Origin: Leptasterias polaris
Lineage: Eukaryota > Echinodermata > Asteroidea > Forcipulatida > Asteriidae
Direction: 5' to 3'
Assembly (NCBI GenBank): GCA_037783415.1
Contig: JAZGTN010000022.1
Span: 1,550,001-1,614,000 of the forward strand
DNA: 64,000 nt
Part shown: positions 55,401 to 64,000 of the stretch, one piece after another
Numbering within the stretch: position 1 is the stretch's first letter
Layout: each line of letters begins with the position of its first letter
Made by a program: the position numbers and the translations under genes
Notes under the pieces: generated by a model
Database searches by the model: none
The model's input: the letters and a program-made list of their open reading frames with translations, nothing else
Told to the model about the DNA's origin: nothing

Positions 55401-58241
55401 AATGCATGATGCTAACGGAATGAATGAATGAAAATTATGATTGATAGCTGTCGATGGATTACCTCCAACGAGGTCATGAAGAATGTATCATCATGAAGCA
55501 GTTAGGATCCAATCCAAAATGATGGGCTAGGCAGCATGCAATCAAGAGCACAGTTCGTCTTATTGGTGCAACAAGGTCAAATCTCTTAAACAGCACTTTT
55601 ATGAAACACTAGTTAAAGAGCGTAAAGGGTCAAATCTTAATACCTAAAAAACCCAGATGTTTACAAAAAGTCGATGGATGCCGAGATACAACGTTGTTGC
55701 GCAAAGCATTTTCGCGCGAGATATGATTTTGTCGCACATTCAAGTTACAACCTTGTTGCACTCACACAATGATCTGTTCTCTTAAGGAAAAAGGGAAAAC
55801 TCAAATGGAAAGTGCAGATAGAAGGGGGGGGGGGCTTTAGCTCATAAATGCTAACAACACGTCAGCTTAACCATCCCCCATCCAGACTCTGAAACCACCC
55901 AACCTCCAACTCAATCTATACCATTCTACATTTAATAGAAACAGTTTTGAATACGGAAATTGATTGCATTTAGATAAACATTAATTTTTCAACATATTGA
56001 TAATATTTTGCTTTGAGGAAACAGTTCTCCCTCTTTTACCATTTACAGTAGATGGAGTTGGTCGAACTCGCAGCACTGCAGTAGGTTTGGACATCTGAGA
56101 CATATTGAGAGTGGGGGCAACTGGATTAGCCACTCCCCCATGGTGGGGCACAGGAGAACCTCTAGGAGAACCAGAGGAGGTGGACTGCAAGGGTAAGATC
56201 AAAATGAAAATAGTAAATACTCAGGGAAAACAAAAAACACAGACAGCAAAAGAATATCAATCACTTAACAATATGAAAATTACATTGTTGGTACTGTAAG
56301 TCAATTTTCAAATATGGAATCTCTAACAGAAAGGCTAATCATGAGTGGCTAGTGTGTAAAGTGCGCGCTTCTCATCATTGTGGTCCTGGTTCGATTCCTG
56401 GCTAGGGCTATATGCGAGAATTAAGTTGTGCCTTGGTTCTCTCCTGTGCCACAAGGGTTTTCAACCAGGACCTACGGTTTTCCCCCCTCCGGAAAAATCA
56501 AATTCTTCAGATCTCCACTGTGCTTTGTGATTATGTATGGGTCGATCAGGTAGCCAGCTAAAGAAACCTCTAAATGCCTGCGGATCGGCATGTTGTACCT
56601 GCGTCCTTCATTATTCAGCTTCTTAGCTCCGAGTAAGGATGATTAGCCTCAAAACTATTATTATAATAAATGATTGTCTTTCAGAATGATTCTTGGAGCA
56701 GTTAGGCAAATGTTTTCAATCTGAACTAACTACTTAAAGTATTACACAATAGTTCAACTGAGACCAATAGATCGCACCTTTGTAGTGTTGTCCGTTGTTA
56801 TTCCTTCTATGGATGTAGCCATCTCAATACTTGACTCCTTTCAAATTAATTGGAAAAAAAATAATAAAAAAAATTATTAAACATTTCTGCATTTTTTTTT
56901 TGTCTCACTGATGATCCACTGCTTCAGGACACAAGTGTCAAGAACACTCCACCCTGACTGAATAAATAAGAGAGCAGGTTAATTGTGGAAAGTATTAAAA
57001 AGTCTTTAATTGAACTGTCCAAATTTAAGGCCTTGAAAAGCATTAAAAAGTGTTGAAAAAGTAAAAAAAAATCAGTTAATTCAGCTTTTATTAAATGGAT
57101 GAAGTGTGTAATGAAATTCTTATCTGCTAGTAAAGAACCAAGTTACGCTGCATGTAAAAAATATATATATCATGTGAGTGGGTGTAGCTGTTTCTCTCCT
57201 GCTTTATTCATTTACTTTTGGTCCTAAATTTTGTTAAAGGGTCGGTAGGCTATACCTTTGGTAATGACTTTGAAAATTAATGGCAATAAAAACTTACTTG
57301 GTAAGAAGTACAGCAGCTTTCGATTGTATAAATCATTTTGAGCATTATTTCGCTTCGAGGTAATGTGGTTATGGAAAAAGATATCAGGTTTTATGCCAAA
57401 CAATTTGAATCTGAGAAACGTTACTGTCAGAAACGCTTCTCAGATTGTGTATTCCTATTAGGGATTATTCTTCCTGCGTGGACATATTCGCTCTGGTTTT
57501 TCGGCATTATCTCAAAAACGCGACCACCTTTTGAAGTGAAATTTTCACAGGTTAGTTTTATTGTATATATCTGCATTTATACAGGATTAAAACAATCAAA
57601 AGGTTCCAAAAACCAGAGGTATACTGTGCCTTTAAGGGTGGCATTAAAAGAGTCTTAAAAAGTAATAAATTTGACTGTTTGTAGTGTGCAGATAGCCTGG
57701 AGAGTATTCAACACTCAGTCTCATTTGAAGTGTTGTGAATTTGGGGTGTTGTGGCCGAGCGAATAAGAGCACCGGACTCAAGCTCTGGTGTTTCTGCTCA
57801 GCAGAGTGTGGGTTCGAGTCCCGGTCGTGACACTTGTGTCCTTAAGCAAGACACTTCGTCCTTCGGATGGGACGTAAAGCCGTAGGTCCCGTGTGTTGTG
57901 AATGCACGTAAAAGAACCCAGTGCACTTATCGTTAAGAGAAGGGGTCCGCCCCGGTGTTCCTGGTTTGATCGGCAGCATATTGCGCCACAGCACCTTGTA
58001 AACCATTACATGGTGCTATGGAATAGGTCTCAAACTTCAAAAAGTAGCTCCACATATATACCTTGCAGGAAAATACTGACTGTTGAAGCGCCTTGAGCGT
58101 CACTGAGTGACGGATATGAGACTATATAAGAAGCCACTATTATTATTTTTAAGAGACCGAATGCGACATTACTTCATCTAAAGAACCACACTATGTGGAT
58201 CACAACATGTTCGTTATTTTTCTTCACACCTGTTTTTCAGC

Positions 58242-58273
<32 letters not shown>

Positions 58274-61200
58274 TGAGTGCATTGCCATGTGCAGTCTCAA
58301 CCTCTCGCATCCAGTTATCACGCGGTAGATGCCATACATCCAGCCACACGTCGGCTCCACCTTTAAAAAAAAATAATAATAAAAAAAATGTCCAGACAGA
58401 ACCATAAGCTTCATTTTTTTGTCAATGGCATCTGAAAGCCCAAAAGGCAGAACTAATGTAGAATTGTGTAAGAAGCTGCAGCCACTCAGCAGAGAATCTC
58501 ATCTGCATTCAATAATCTGTAGAGTTAAGACCAGTTCATGACTCACGTGACTTGTGAAAGCAACCAAATTGCCTTGCGTCACAACTCAGTCCTTCTGTTT
58601 TGGAAATCCCAGGTGTGTGGAAAAAAGCACACCTGGGTTTGTCTAGGCGCCAAATTCGTGGTACAGGCTGGGACTATTTTGCATCTTATTATTAGTTGAC
58701 ATCGGGAAAGTATATTATCTTTTTATTTTTTATTATGCATTTTTGCATGCAATTAACATATTAATTAACCAATAGCAGTCTGGGTACTCCACTACAGGAG
58801 GGTTATACCTCCTCTGGATGTTACCTCCATTTGTACCTTTTTTTCATTACTATTATAACTGTTGTTATTTAATGTATTTTCAAGTTGTGCAAATGGAAAT
58901 AAACCAAACAAACAAACAAACAAACTAAGACCAATTGAACTTAGCCATGTCAAGAGCTCACAGAAAGGGTTGTTTATTGTTCATTTCTAGACCAAGAGTA
59001 AATGAAGCGCTGTACTGTCAATTTTTTTAAAAAGGAATAAAGATGGATGTTTCTGGGTCTAGTTCAATTCCTTGATAATGCTTGATTTTAATTTTACGAC
59101 ATTATTTTGTTTTACAGATTAAGAAGTAGAAATGTAGAAAGTACATTATAGAGGGATCAGGCATGTTATACGCACTCGTGGTGAAACTTTTAAGTGTGTG
59201 ATGGCGTGCGGGTGCAATCGCACGCCTTAAATCGGTAGGACTGCAATTGAAAAACAGCGCGTACCTGATATATAGTATGTACTTACTTTTGACGGCAACT
59301 GAAACATAGTCCCCATCATTTGAGAGGAGCATTTCAGTGATGAGAGAACCCGAGACGTCTTCGTTGAATGTCTTTAGCGGATGAATGCATTCATAGGCAC
59401 AACAAAGTAACCTCCCATTCCCTTAAGGTGGGGAAAAGATAAACAAATAATAAATCTTCAGAGTTACATATATGTTTATTTTTTATTGTGCTTTTTAAAA
59501 CTGTTTTACTATACATATACTTCCATGCTTTCTACTGATGTTTTCGCACTACATTGTATTTTGATGTTTATGCAATAAAGGTAATAAATTAAACTAAACT
59601 AAAATAAATAAAATTATAATTATTTAAAAAAAAATTAAAAATCTGGGGGAAAAAAAAGCAACACATATGCTTGGAAACAACATTTAATTGTGTGCGATTG
59701 TTTTTCAAATTGAAAAGACTAACGGAATTAGCTCTTTGCTTTAAAGCTAACTAAAATGTTGGACTTTGCTTTTGTAAACTTTGAGAAATCTTTTGAGGGA
59801 ATTGGGCATCTGGTTTTGTTTATAAATACTACAAGACCAAGGATGATGTTTAACCCTTTAGAGACCATTAATTTCTATGTAATCACCACAAAACGCCCAG
59901 GCATTGCTAATATTGTTCACTTCTTCATTCAAATTTTGTCAGTAAAAATGTCAACATAAAGAGAAAACTTAGTTTTGTGTTTAGAACTTTGGATACTATG
60001 TTTACATACTACATTGGAAAATTTCATATGTGAACATCACCTTTACCTCTTTATGTGAATAGAAGTAGGTTAAACCTTGTGGCCATTTGCGGCCGCTATG
60101 GGCATTTTGGTACAAGCCGCGATCTCTAAAGGGTTAATATTAGTCAGACATGTACCTTCTGTATCCATAGCTGCAATGAGGTAAGTCTGAACACCAATCG
60201 AGCACACTTTCAAGGAGCTGATGGTAGCGTCTGCCATCCCATGATTCCACACTGAAATGGGGGCCTGAGTTGTGGCATCGATCATCGCTATCCCTTGGGG
60301 AAGACCAAAGAAAGCGTACCGGCCGTCTGGGCTCCCTGTTGTGCAGAGAGCTTCTCCATAGTCCTATAGGGAAGAGAGAAAGAACATTGTACACTAACTG
60401 GCCTGATTCTTCATGGAGGCATTGGAGGGGGATACCCTCCATGCCGCGCCTCATGCCTTGGTCCCCTTTGAAATGTTCTAGTGCAAATTTATGTTTACCC
60501 CATAGAGCTACCCCTTTATGGAGGAAAAGCTGCTTTGAGCTTACAAGAATATCAGGCTGCACTAGTATTAATTGACACTTGACAATTGACACTTGAGCGA
60601 GTGCAGCCAGCAACACATAGCTTGTAGAACTTTGCTTTATCTGCTAAAAGGCCATCAAAATTGTCCATTAAGATGACATGTATCATAAAGCATCAAACCA
60701 TAGGTTTACTGAGCTGTATGAAACTTCCAGACAACAATAACAAGTTTCAAGTCACTGCAGTAGCCTGCTTGCAGGCCTGATACTTCACAGGGGCAACGGT
60801 GGCAATTGCCTCCGTTGCCCCTGGTCATTGCCTTGGTGTCCCTTGAAACGCTCCAATAGAATTGATACATTTCCTTATCGAGGTGACCTTTACAAAGCAG
60901 AAAATGCCTTGGTGCTCTTGCTCTTTCAATGAAGCATCAAGTCAAACTGGAATTGCACTGTGCTGGTCCGACATGACAGCTTATTGAAATATTATTATAA
61001 GATTGTGATTTGGCCAGCTGAACTTGTGTTTTGCTAGTTGCTATACAGAATTCAAAGAAGAGTAAGAAGAAGAAAAGAAAAGAAAAACACTAAAGTGCTT
61101 CGTCTAGCTTACTGGTAAAGCAATCGCACAGTCGTACTGCGGTGGTCTGACCCGAGATTTCTCTGCAATCCGTGCAGCCTCCCTTTCGCTGATGACGTCC

Positions 61201-61370
61201 CAAGCGACGTCAAAGACCAAGTTGACAATCTTGTTGACAAGTCTGAAAGGCTGGGGGAGCACATCGTACATCTGCTCCGGGTCTCTGATGTAATCTTCCT
61301 CATCGCTGGACCGGGTGCCCAGAGAATCAGGGGTGATTGAGAGGAGGTTTTTACGGACGTACACAGGCAT
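43497..61370 (-). CDS. WDR93: WD repeat-containing protein 93 (13 coding exons, 685 aa)
   Basis: Coding exons on the minus strand: 61113-61370 (ATG 61370), 60156-60363, 59287-59421, 58230-58360, 56778-56837, 56040-56184, 55064... corrected to 55074-55248, 54092-54219, 50037-50168, 49170-49441, 46628-46787, 45543-45714 and 43497-43578. All junctions are GT-AG, phases agree, and the sum gives 685 aa, close to the 686 of human WDR93. Diagnostic segments are SSDEEDYIRDPEQ with VLPQPFRLVNKIVNLVFD at the N terminus and GADVWLDVWHLPRDNW in exon 4. WD-like strands include ALCTTGSPDGRYAFFG, LLAIGHRDGTLTIYNQHSG and YLLAHCTDGSLSIVRCG. WDR93 is linked to motile cilia; I infer an axonemal protein. A Gln tract lies near residues 231-240. 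An acceptor at 61393/61394 implies a noncoding first exon further upstream. Introns are loaded with SINEs and MITEs, some touching donors. Confidence 0.9.
43680..43857 (+). mobile_element. tRNA-derived SINE, second family, plus copy
   Basis: Contains the tRNA-like GGGCTAGATAGCTCAGTTGG segment at 43762-43834 and the same flanks as 4156-4343 (TGACTGGCACCCCCTGAACA and TTTTTCTTTGTTCAACC). It lies in the last intron of WDR93. The shared flanks argue against a functional tRNA gene. Confidence 0.65.
44230..44900. repeat. 123-bp minisatellite in the last WDR93 intron
   Basis: About five copies of a 123-bp unit, with CAAAACCAGAGTGG recurring at 44403, 44526, 44649 and 44772. Outer copies are diverged. 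Because 123 is 41 codons, long open frames arise on both strands; they are not genes. Units contain GAATGGTCAGATAGT and GATACAATAACCACA. Confidence 0.9.
47010..47245. repeat. MITE-like repeat with TAAAGATGGC ends
   Basis: Left GGCCATCTTTACGGGCAATT and right GCCCGTAAAGATGGCG are inverted. Related, diverged copies lie at 45020-45200, 51045-51285 and 54515-54745, sharing TGATTGGTTAGTGAATGACG-like words and the closing ACTGGGAAC. All are in WDR93 introns. Confidence 0.6.
48380..48730 (+). repeat. Dispersed repeat, 'AAAAACTTACTTGG' family
   Basis: Contains AAAAACTTACTTGGTAACGA, ACATTGTGAGAAACGACTCC, TCTGAAGTAACGTAGTTTTT and TTTTATGCATATGTTGGGAT. I associate sequence of this kind with echinoderm genomes, from memory only. 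It is in a WDR93 intron. Confidence 0.6.
49603..50035 (+). mobile_element. tRNA-derived SINE ending at a WDR93 splice donor
   Basis: Head AGTAATCAAGAGCACTAAAT with GTGTGAGTTCGAGTCTCGGC, body GCTTCGTCCTTAGGATAGGA and CACCTTGTAAACC-like words, a 20-base A run, and a TTATTATTA tail. The tail ends at the GTAATA donor of exon 50037-50168 (antisense). Confidence 0.75.
50244..50551 (+). mobile_element. MITE family 1, WDR93 intron copy
   Basis: It starts AATAGACCTTTCCATTGTTG and ends TTGCAATAGAAAGGTCTATA. It is closely similar in length and order to 21480-21793. It lies about 75 bp from the acceptor of exon 50037-50168. Confidence 0.8.
51045..51285. repeat. MITE-like repeat with TAAAGATGGC end, diverged copy
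   Basis: It ends GCCTGTAAAGATGGCTGACT then CAACTGGGAACCATC, and shares CCAATCACGCAAGGAG-like words with 54515-54745. Confidence 0.5.
51795..51995 (+). mobile_element. tRNA-like SINE, third family
   Basis: ACTCAGTGGTTGAGAGGTTA and TTGGGTTCGAAACCCAC form box A- and box B-like parts. The body CCTGTGGATAATTTTTTCCC and ACACATTGGTGTCAGGGTAA resembles 42030-42195. Confidence 0.5.
52400..52795. repeat. Dispersed repeat shared with 33125-33420
   Basis: Same word order as the 33-kb copy (CACAAACTGGCTCCA, GGTCTTCTCAGAATT, GAAAAGGGTGATTTT, GCAATGACTTACC). In a WDR93 intron. Confidence 0.5.
53089..53410. repeat. Two inverted copies of a 'TTTCACAAAG' MITE
   Basis: Copies at 53089-53228 and 53253-53410 are mutual reverse complements. 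They have ends like GGCTCGATTTCACAAAG, and internal GACATCACACTTTGCTTAGC pairs with GCTAAGCAAAGAGTGATGTC. Confidence 0.7.
53423..53832 (+). mobile_element. tRNA-derived SINE
   Basis: Head GTGTCGTGGCCGAGCTGTTA and GTGTGGGTTCGAGTCCCTG, body CGTCCTTCGGATGGGACGTA and CACCTTGTAAACCATTACAT. It closely matches 57747-58146. A T run interrupts its head. In a WDR93 intron. Confidence 0.8.
54515..54745. repeat. MITE-like repeat with TAAAGATGGC end
   Basis: GCCATCTTTATAGGGAACTT at the left pairs with CACTAAAGATGGCCGCC at the right. A short repeat (54845-55010) that follows is shared with 60778-60925 and, reversed, with 60393-60560 (GCCCCTGGTCATTGCC word). Confidence 0.55.
56338..56668 (+). mobile_element. 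tRNA-like SINE, fourth family
   Basis: GAGTGGCTAGTGTGTAAAGT and GTCCTGGTTCGATTCCTGGC form a tRNA-like head, followed by a body ending GATGATTAGCCTCAAAACTA and an ATTATAATA tail. Single copy in this window, in a WDR93 intron. Confidence 0.5.
57237..57645 (+). repeat. Dispersed repeat, 'AAAAACTTACTTGG' family
   Basis: Reverse-complement partner of 2420-2790, with an internal hairpin around ATCTGAGAAACGTTACTGTC / CAGAAACGCTTCTCAGAT. Its open frame is not a gene. Confidence 0.65.
57747..58146 (+). mobile_element. tRNA-derived SINE, best-preserved copy
   Basis: Head TTGTGGCCGAGCGAATAAGA with GTGTGGGTTCGAGTCCCGG, core GTCCTTAAGCAAGACACTTC, body CGTCCTTCGGATGGGACGTA to TGAGACTATATAAGAAGCC, and an ATT tail. 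It lies about 85 bp from WDR93 exon 58230-58360. Confidence 0.85.
59849..60138. repeat. MITE with TAACCCTTTAGAGA ends
   Basis: TTTAACCCTTTAGAGACC at the left and GATCTCTAAAGGGTTAATA at the right are inverted. The right end is 17 bp from the end of WDR93 exon 60156-60363. A NotI site lies near its right end. Confidence 0.65.
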
Positions 61371-62296
61371 GGTCTGCTGTGGCTGTGGGAAGTCTATAAA
61401 AAGGAAGTCAGTTATGATTTAAACAATTTTTTTCACAGTTGTAGATTTCATATTTAACATTGGACCTACACTTTTCTGAATGATCCTCAGCTACAATTTT
61501 TGTTACGTCAAACGTTTTGTTATTCCTACACAAACCATTCTTCCAAACAACCTGCACCAAAGAAGTTACATTGTTCAGGATCGACCGGGCACACTAGCTT
61601 CAACACCGGTAACTGGTGTTAACAGTCGTTGATTTACCTGATAATATCAGCGACAAACCTGACAGTGACATGTGACCACATGAACTACCACTGCACAGCG
61701 ACGACACAGTAGGCAGGGCACCCGTCTAGTAACTTGGAATACCAAGTATCCAATGAAATCAATCATGACAGACATGGTTTCTCCGATTGTGAACTTAAAA
61801 TCATCAATTTGGGGCAAAAAATTATCGTTAGTACAATTAAATGCCTGATGTTGCATTTTTGACATATCAAGAAGCCAGTGCGCTGTTTTCATGCTTTTTT
61901 GTTAGGCCTTTTTGAAATTTTGGGGAATTTTCTGTGGCTGGGTATTCAGAAAATCATAGCAATTGTCAGATTCCATCGTTAAGCACAAGTTTTTATTTTC
62001 ATACTAGTCATGCTAGTACGACCGAAGATGTCAAAGTAAAAAAAGAAAAAAGAGTACTGCGCCCCAGTTACTGGGTCTTATAATACTACTGAGTACTACT
62101 AGTACTACAACTAGTAGTAGTACTTGGGTCTACTCCTCCTCCTAGTATAATTTATAAAGGAATGATGATTGATGGGCTAGGGCCAAGAACAAGTTGGAAC
62201 TTGGAAGTGGAGGAAGTCCAGGGGCAGCGTATTGGCACTATTTAGGGGGGCTAAAATGTACATAGCCCCATGAATAGGGCCAATCCACTCCGTATC

Positions 62297-63031
62297 CTTA
62301 GCCCTAGCACCATTGCAAACCTATATTTGTGCCTATTGAGATTTTTAATCTGCTAAGATCTGGATCATGAAACTTACCGATCGAATGCCAATGTACTTCC
62401 AGATAGCCGGACTGCTGGAATTTGTTAAAACAACATCACACGTTTTTGATGAAAATCAAATGATTTTTGAGAGTGAACTTTTGTACAAACGTTCTCATAA
62501 TTACTTTCAAAAAAATGCTTTTCAACATTACTGTTTAACGGGATCGAGCACCAATACAAACCTTTGGGTTCAAAAACTAGGTTTTGTCGGGCTGCCTCAA
62601 CAACATAGGACAACAACACAATCAATTGCTACAATTGAGTTGGTACCAGACTGATTTACTCGGAGGCGCCGCGGCCGCGAGTGCATAATAAGTTTTCGAA
62701 CCCAAAGGTTTGTATTGGTGCTCGATCCCGTTATACAATAACATTGAACAGCAATTTTTTGAACGTAATTATGAGAACGTGTGTACGACTTCTTTCTCAA
62801 TGAGCAAGTTGTCAAGATCGTTGAGATAATTTTAAAAGTTCACTCTCGAAAAACATTTGATTTTCACCAAAAACGTGTGATGTTTTTATAACAAATTCCA
62901 GCAGTCCGGCTATCTGGAAGTACATTGGCATTCGATCGGTAAGTTTCATGATGATGATCCAGATCTTTATCTTAGCAGATTAAAAATCTCAACCCCTCAA
63001 TAATGGGCACAAAAATAGGTTTGGGGCTAAG
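62297..63031. mobile_element. Third foldback element (0.73 kb)
   Basis: Left arm about 62297-62582 and right arm about 62694-63031 are imperfect reverse complements. Shared words include TTCCAGATAGCCGGACTGCT, CCGATCGAATGCCAATGTAC and CAATACAAACCTTTGGGTTC. The 110-bp centre contains GCCGCGGCCGCG. Open frames in it are arm sequence. It lies about 0.9 kb upstream of the first WDR93 coding exon. Confidence 0.8.
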
Positions 63032-64000
63032 TAAAATGTACAGTGTTTGTATAACCTAGCATTCAAGAGTAGGTTGATTGCAACTGGCCACAACTGACTG
63101 GACCAGTGAGTGTCAGTGTCATTCACTTGTGTTATTTTAGTATTTAATTTGAAACCAGGCATAACAAAACAAACTGTCCGTATATTGGGCAACAGCAATG
63201 ACCACCCAAGAACGGTTCGAAACGAAGAATCGTTTGTAGAACCATCAAGTATCAACCGCTGATATTGTTTACAGCGTGCTACTCTCTCTATGTAAAATAT
63301 TAAATTACCTTTCGAGTTCCCTTTCACTGCATTTTAATCGAAAAAATAGCGGAACGTTTTACGTCTCGACATACATAGAGCTTAGCAACAGCACACACCT
63401 ATACGGCAACGGCTGTAGCGCCCGCATGTGTCATAGTCGAAGCATGTCTAATCGGTTGCTGAAAATGGTAACTAGTAACTGCGACCTGGTTTGACCTTTA
63501 TGTATTAAGTCTATCTCTATGGGGTCAATTGTTGAGGTCAAGATAGGTTGCATCTACTGGTTATACCCATTGCGGTCTCATCTATTAAAATTCCCATGCC
63601 TCAATCCTCAAAGAAGAGAGTTGGTCAGAAATGCGATACCAACGTTGTTTTTTCTTTGTTTTCACACTCGCCAGCCCCCCCCCCCCGAAAAAAGAACGTC
63701 TAGGGTGGGGGGGGGGGGGGGGGGAGCGATGGCAATAGACGTTGGAGAGGACTCAGGCTTTCCAATGTATCGAACCAGTCATTTATGAGATCTTTTTGGT
63801 CTCATTTGGGGAGGGGCAAGTGATATGTGGGGGTGGGGGCGCTCCCATCCCTCCCCCTCCCCACGCCACTGAATCGATCGAATAACGAAAAGTCCAAAAA
63901 TGTACAGGTCCACACAAACATCCCCCCTTATTGTGTGGGTGGGGGGGGGGGGGTGTGGCGGGGGTGGGGACTTGTTTTTTATTTTTTTATTTCTGTTCTT
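63032..64000. other. Window edge without a supported gene
   Basis: Non-repetitive to about 63620, where a noncoding first exon or promoter of WDR93 could lie, then G- and C-rich simple runs (63666-63677, 63706-63724, 63940-63962). No coding exon was found. Confidence 0.5.

Noticed and set aside
57338..57658. 106-aa plus-strand open frame
   Set aside because: Falls within a dispersed repeat also present at 2420-2790.
62367..62654. 95-aa open frame
   Set aside because: It lies in the arm of an inverted repeat with a mirrored frame on the other strand, and has no recognisable domain.

Overview
This is a window of animal nuclear DNA, AT-rich and full of repeats. It has GT-AG introns, tRNA-derived SINEs, many small inverted-repeat elements, long poly-G/C runs and a Ngaro/DIRS-like retrotransposon. 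A WDR93 orthologue marks a ciliated metazoan. The SINE and inverted-repeat families, with large foldback elements like sea-urchin TU elements, make an echinoderm my best guess. I cannot name a species.

Five host genes can be reconstructed. Four were joined exon by exon, with every splice site and codon phase agreeing. On the minus strand: (1) an Rv2258c-like SAM-dependent methyltransferase, 361 aa, 4 coding exons (1512-4805); (2) a purine nucleoside phosphorylase homologue, 288 aa, 6 coding exons (7036-12256), which keeps the fold motifs but has lost most phosphate-binding residues and the purine-binding Glu; (3) a secreted F5/8 type C (discoidin) protein, 270 aa, 4 coding exons with a remote signal-peptide exon (16984-23179); (4) WDR93, 685 aa, 13 coding exons (43497-61370). 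On the plus strand lies an intronless Kirrel/nephrin-like immunoglobulin receptor, 637 aa (27325-29238).

Between 30.6 and 41.3 kb is a mobile-element cluster. It holds a 2.06-kb foldback element with 28 NotI octamers, a 0.9-kb foldback element built from 42-bp repeats, and a 5.05-kb Ngaro-like tyrosine-recombinase retrotransposon. The retrotransposon's split direct repeats look identical, so it is young, but its recombinase ORF is frameshifted. A third foldback element (62.3-63.0 kb) lies upstream of WDR93.

The rest is introns and intergenic DNA holding at least ten families of SINEs and MITE-like inverted repeats. Several of these abut splice donors. The genes show no shared pathway, so each should be read separately. 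The best candidates for something undescribed are the probably non-phosphorolytic PNP homologue, the foldback elements, and the unassigned N-terminal module of the discoidin protein.
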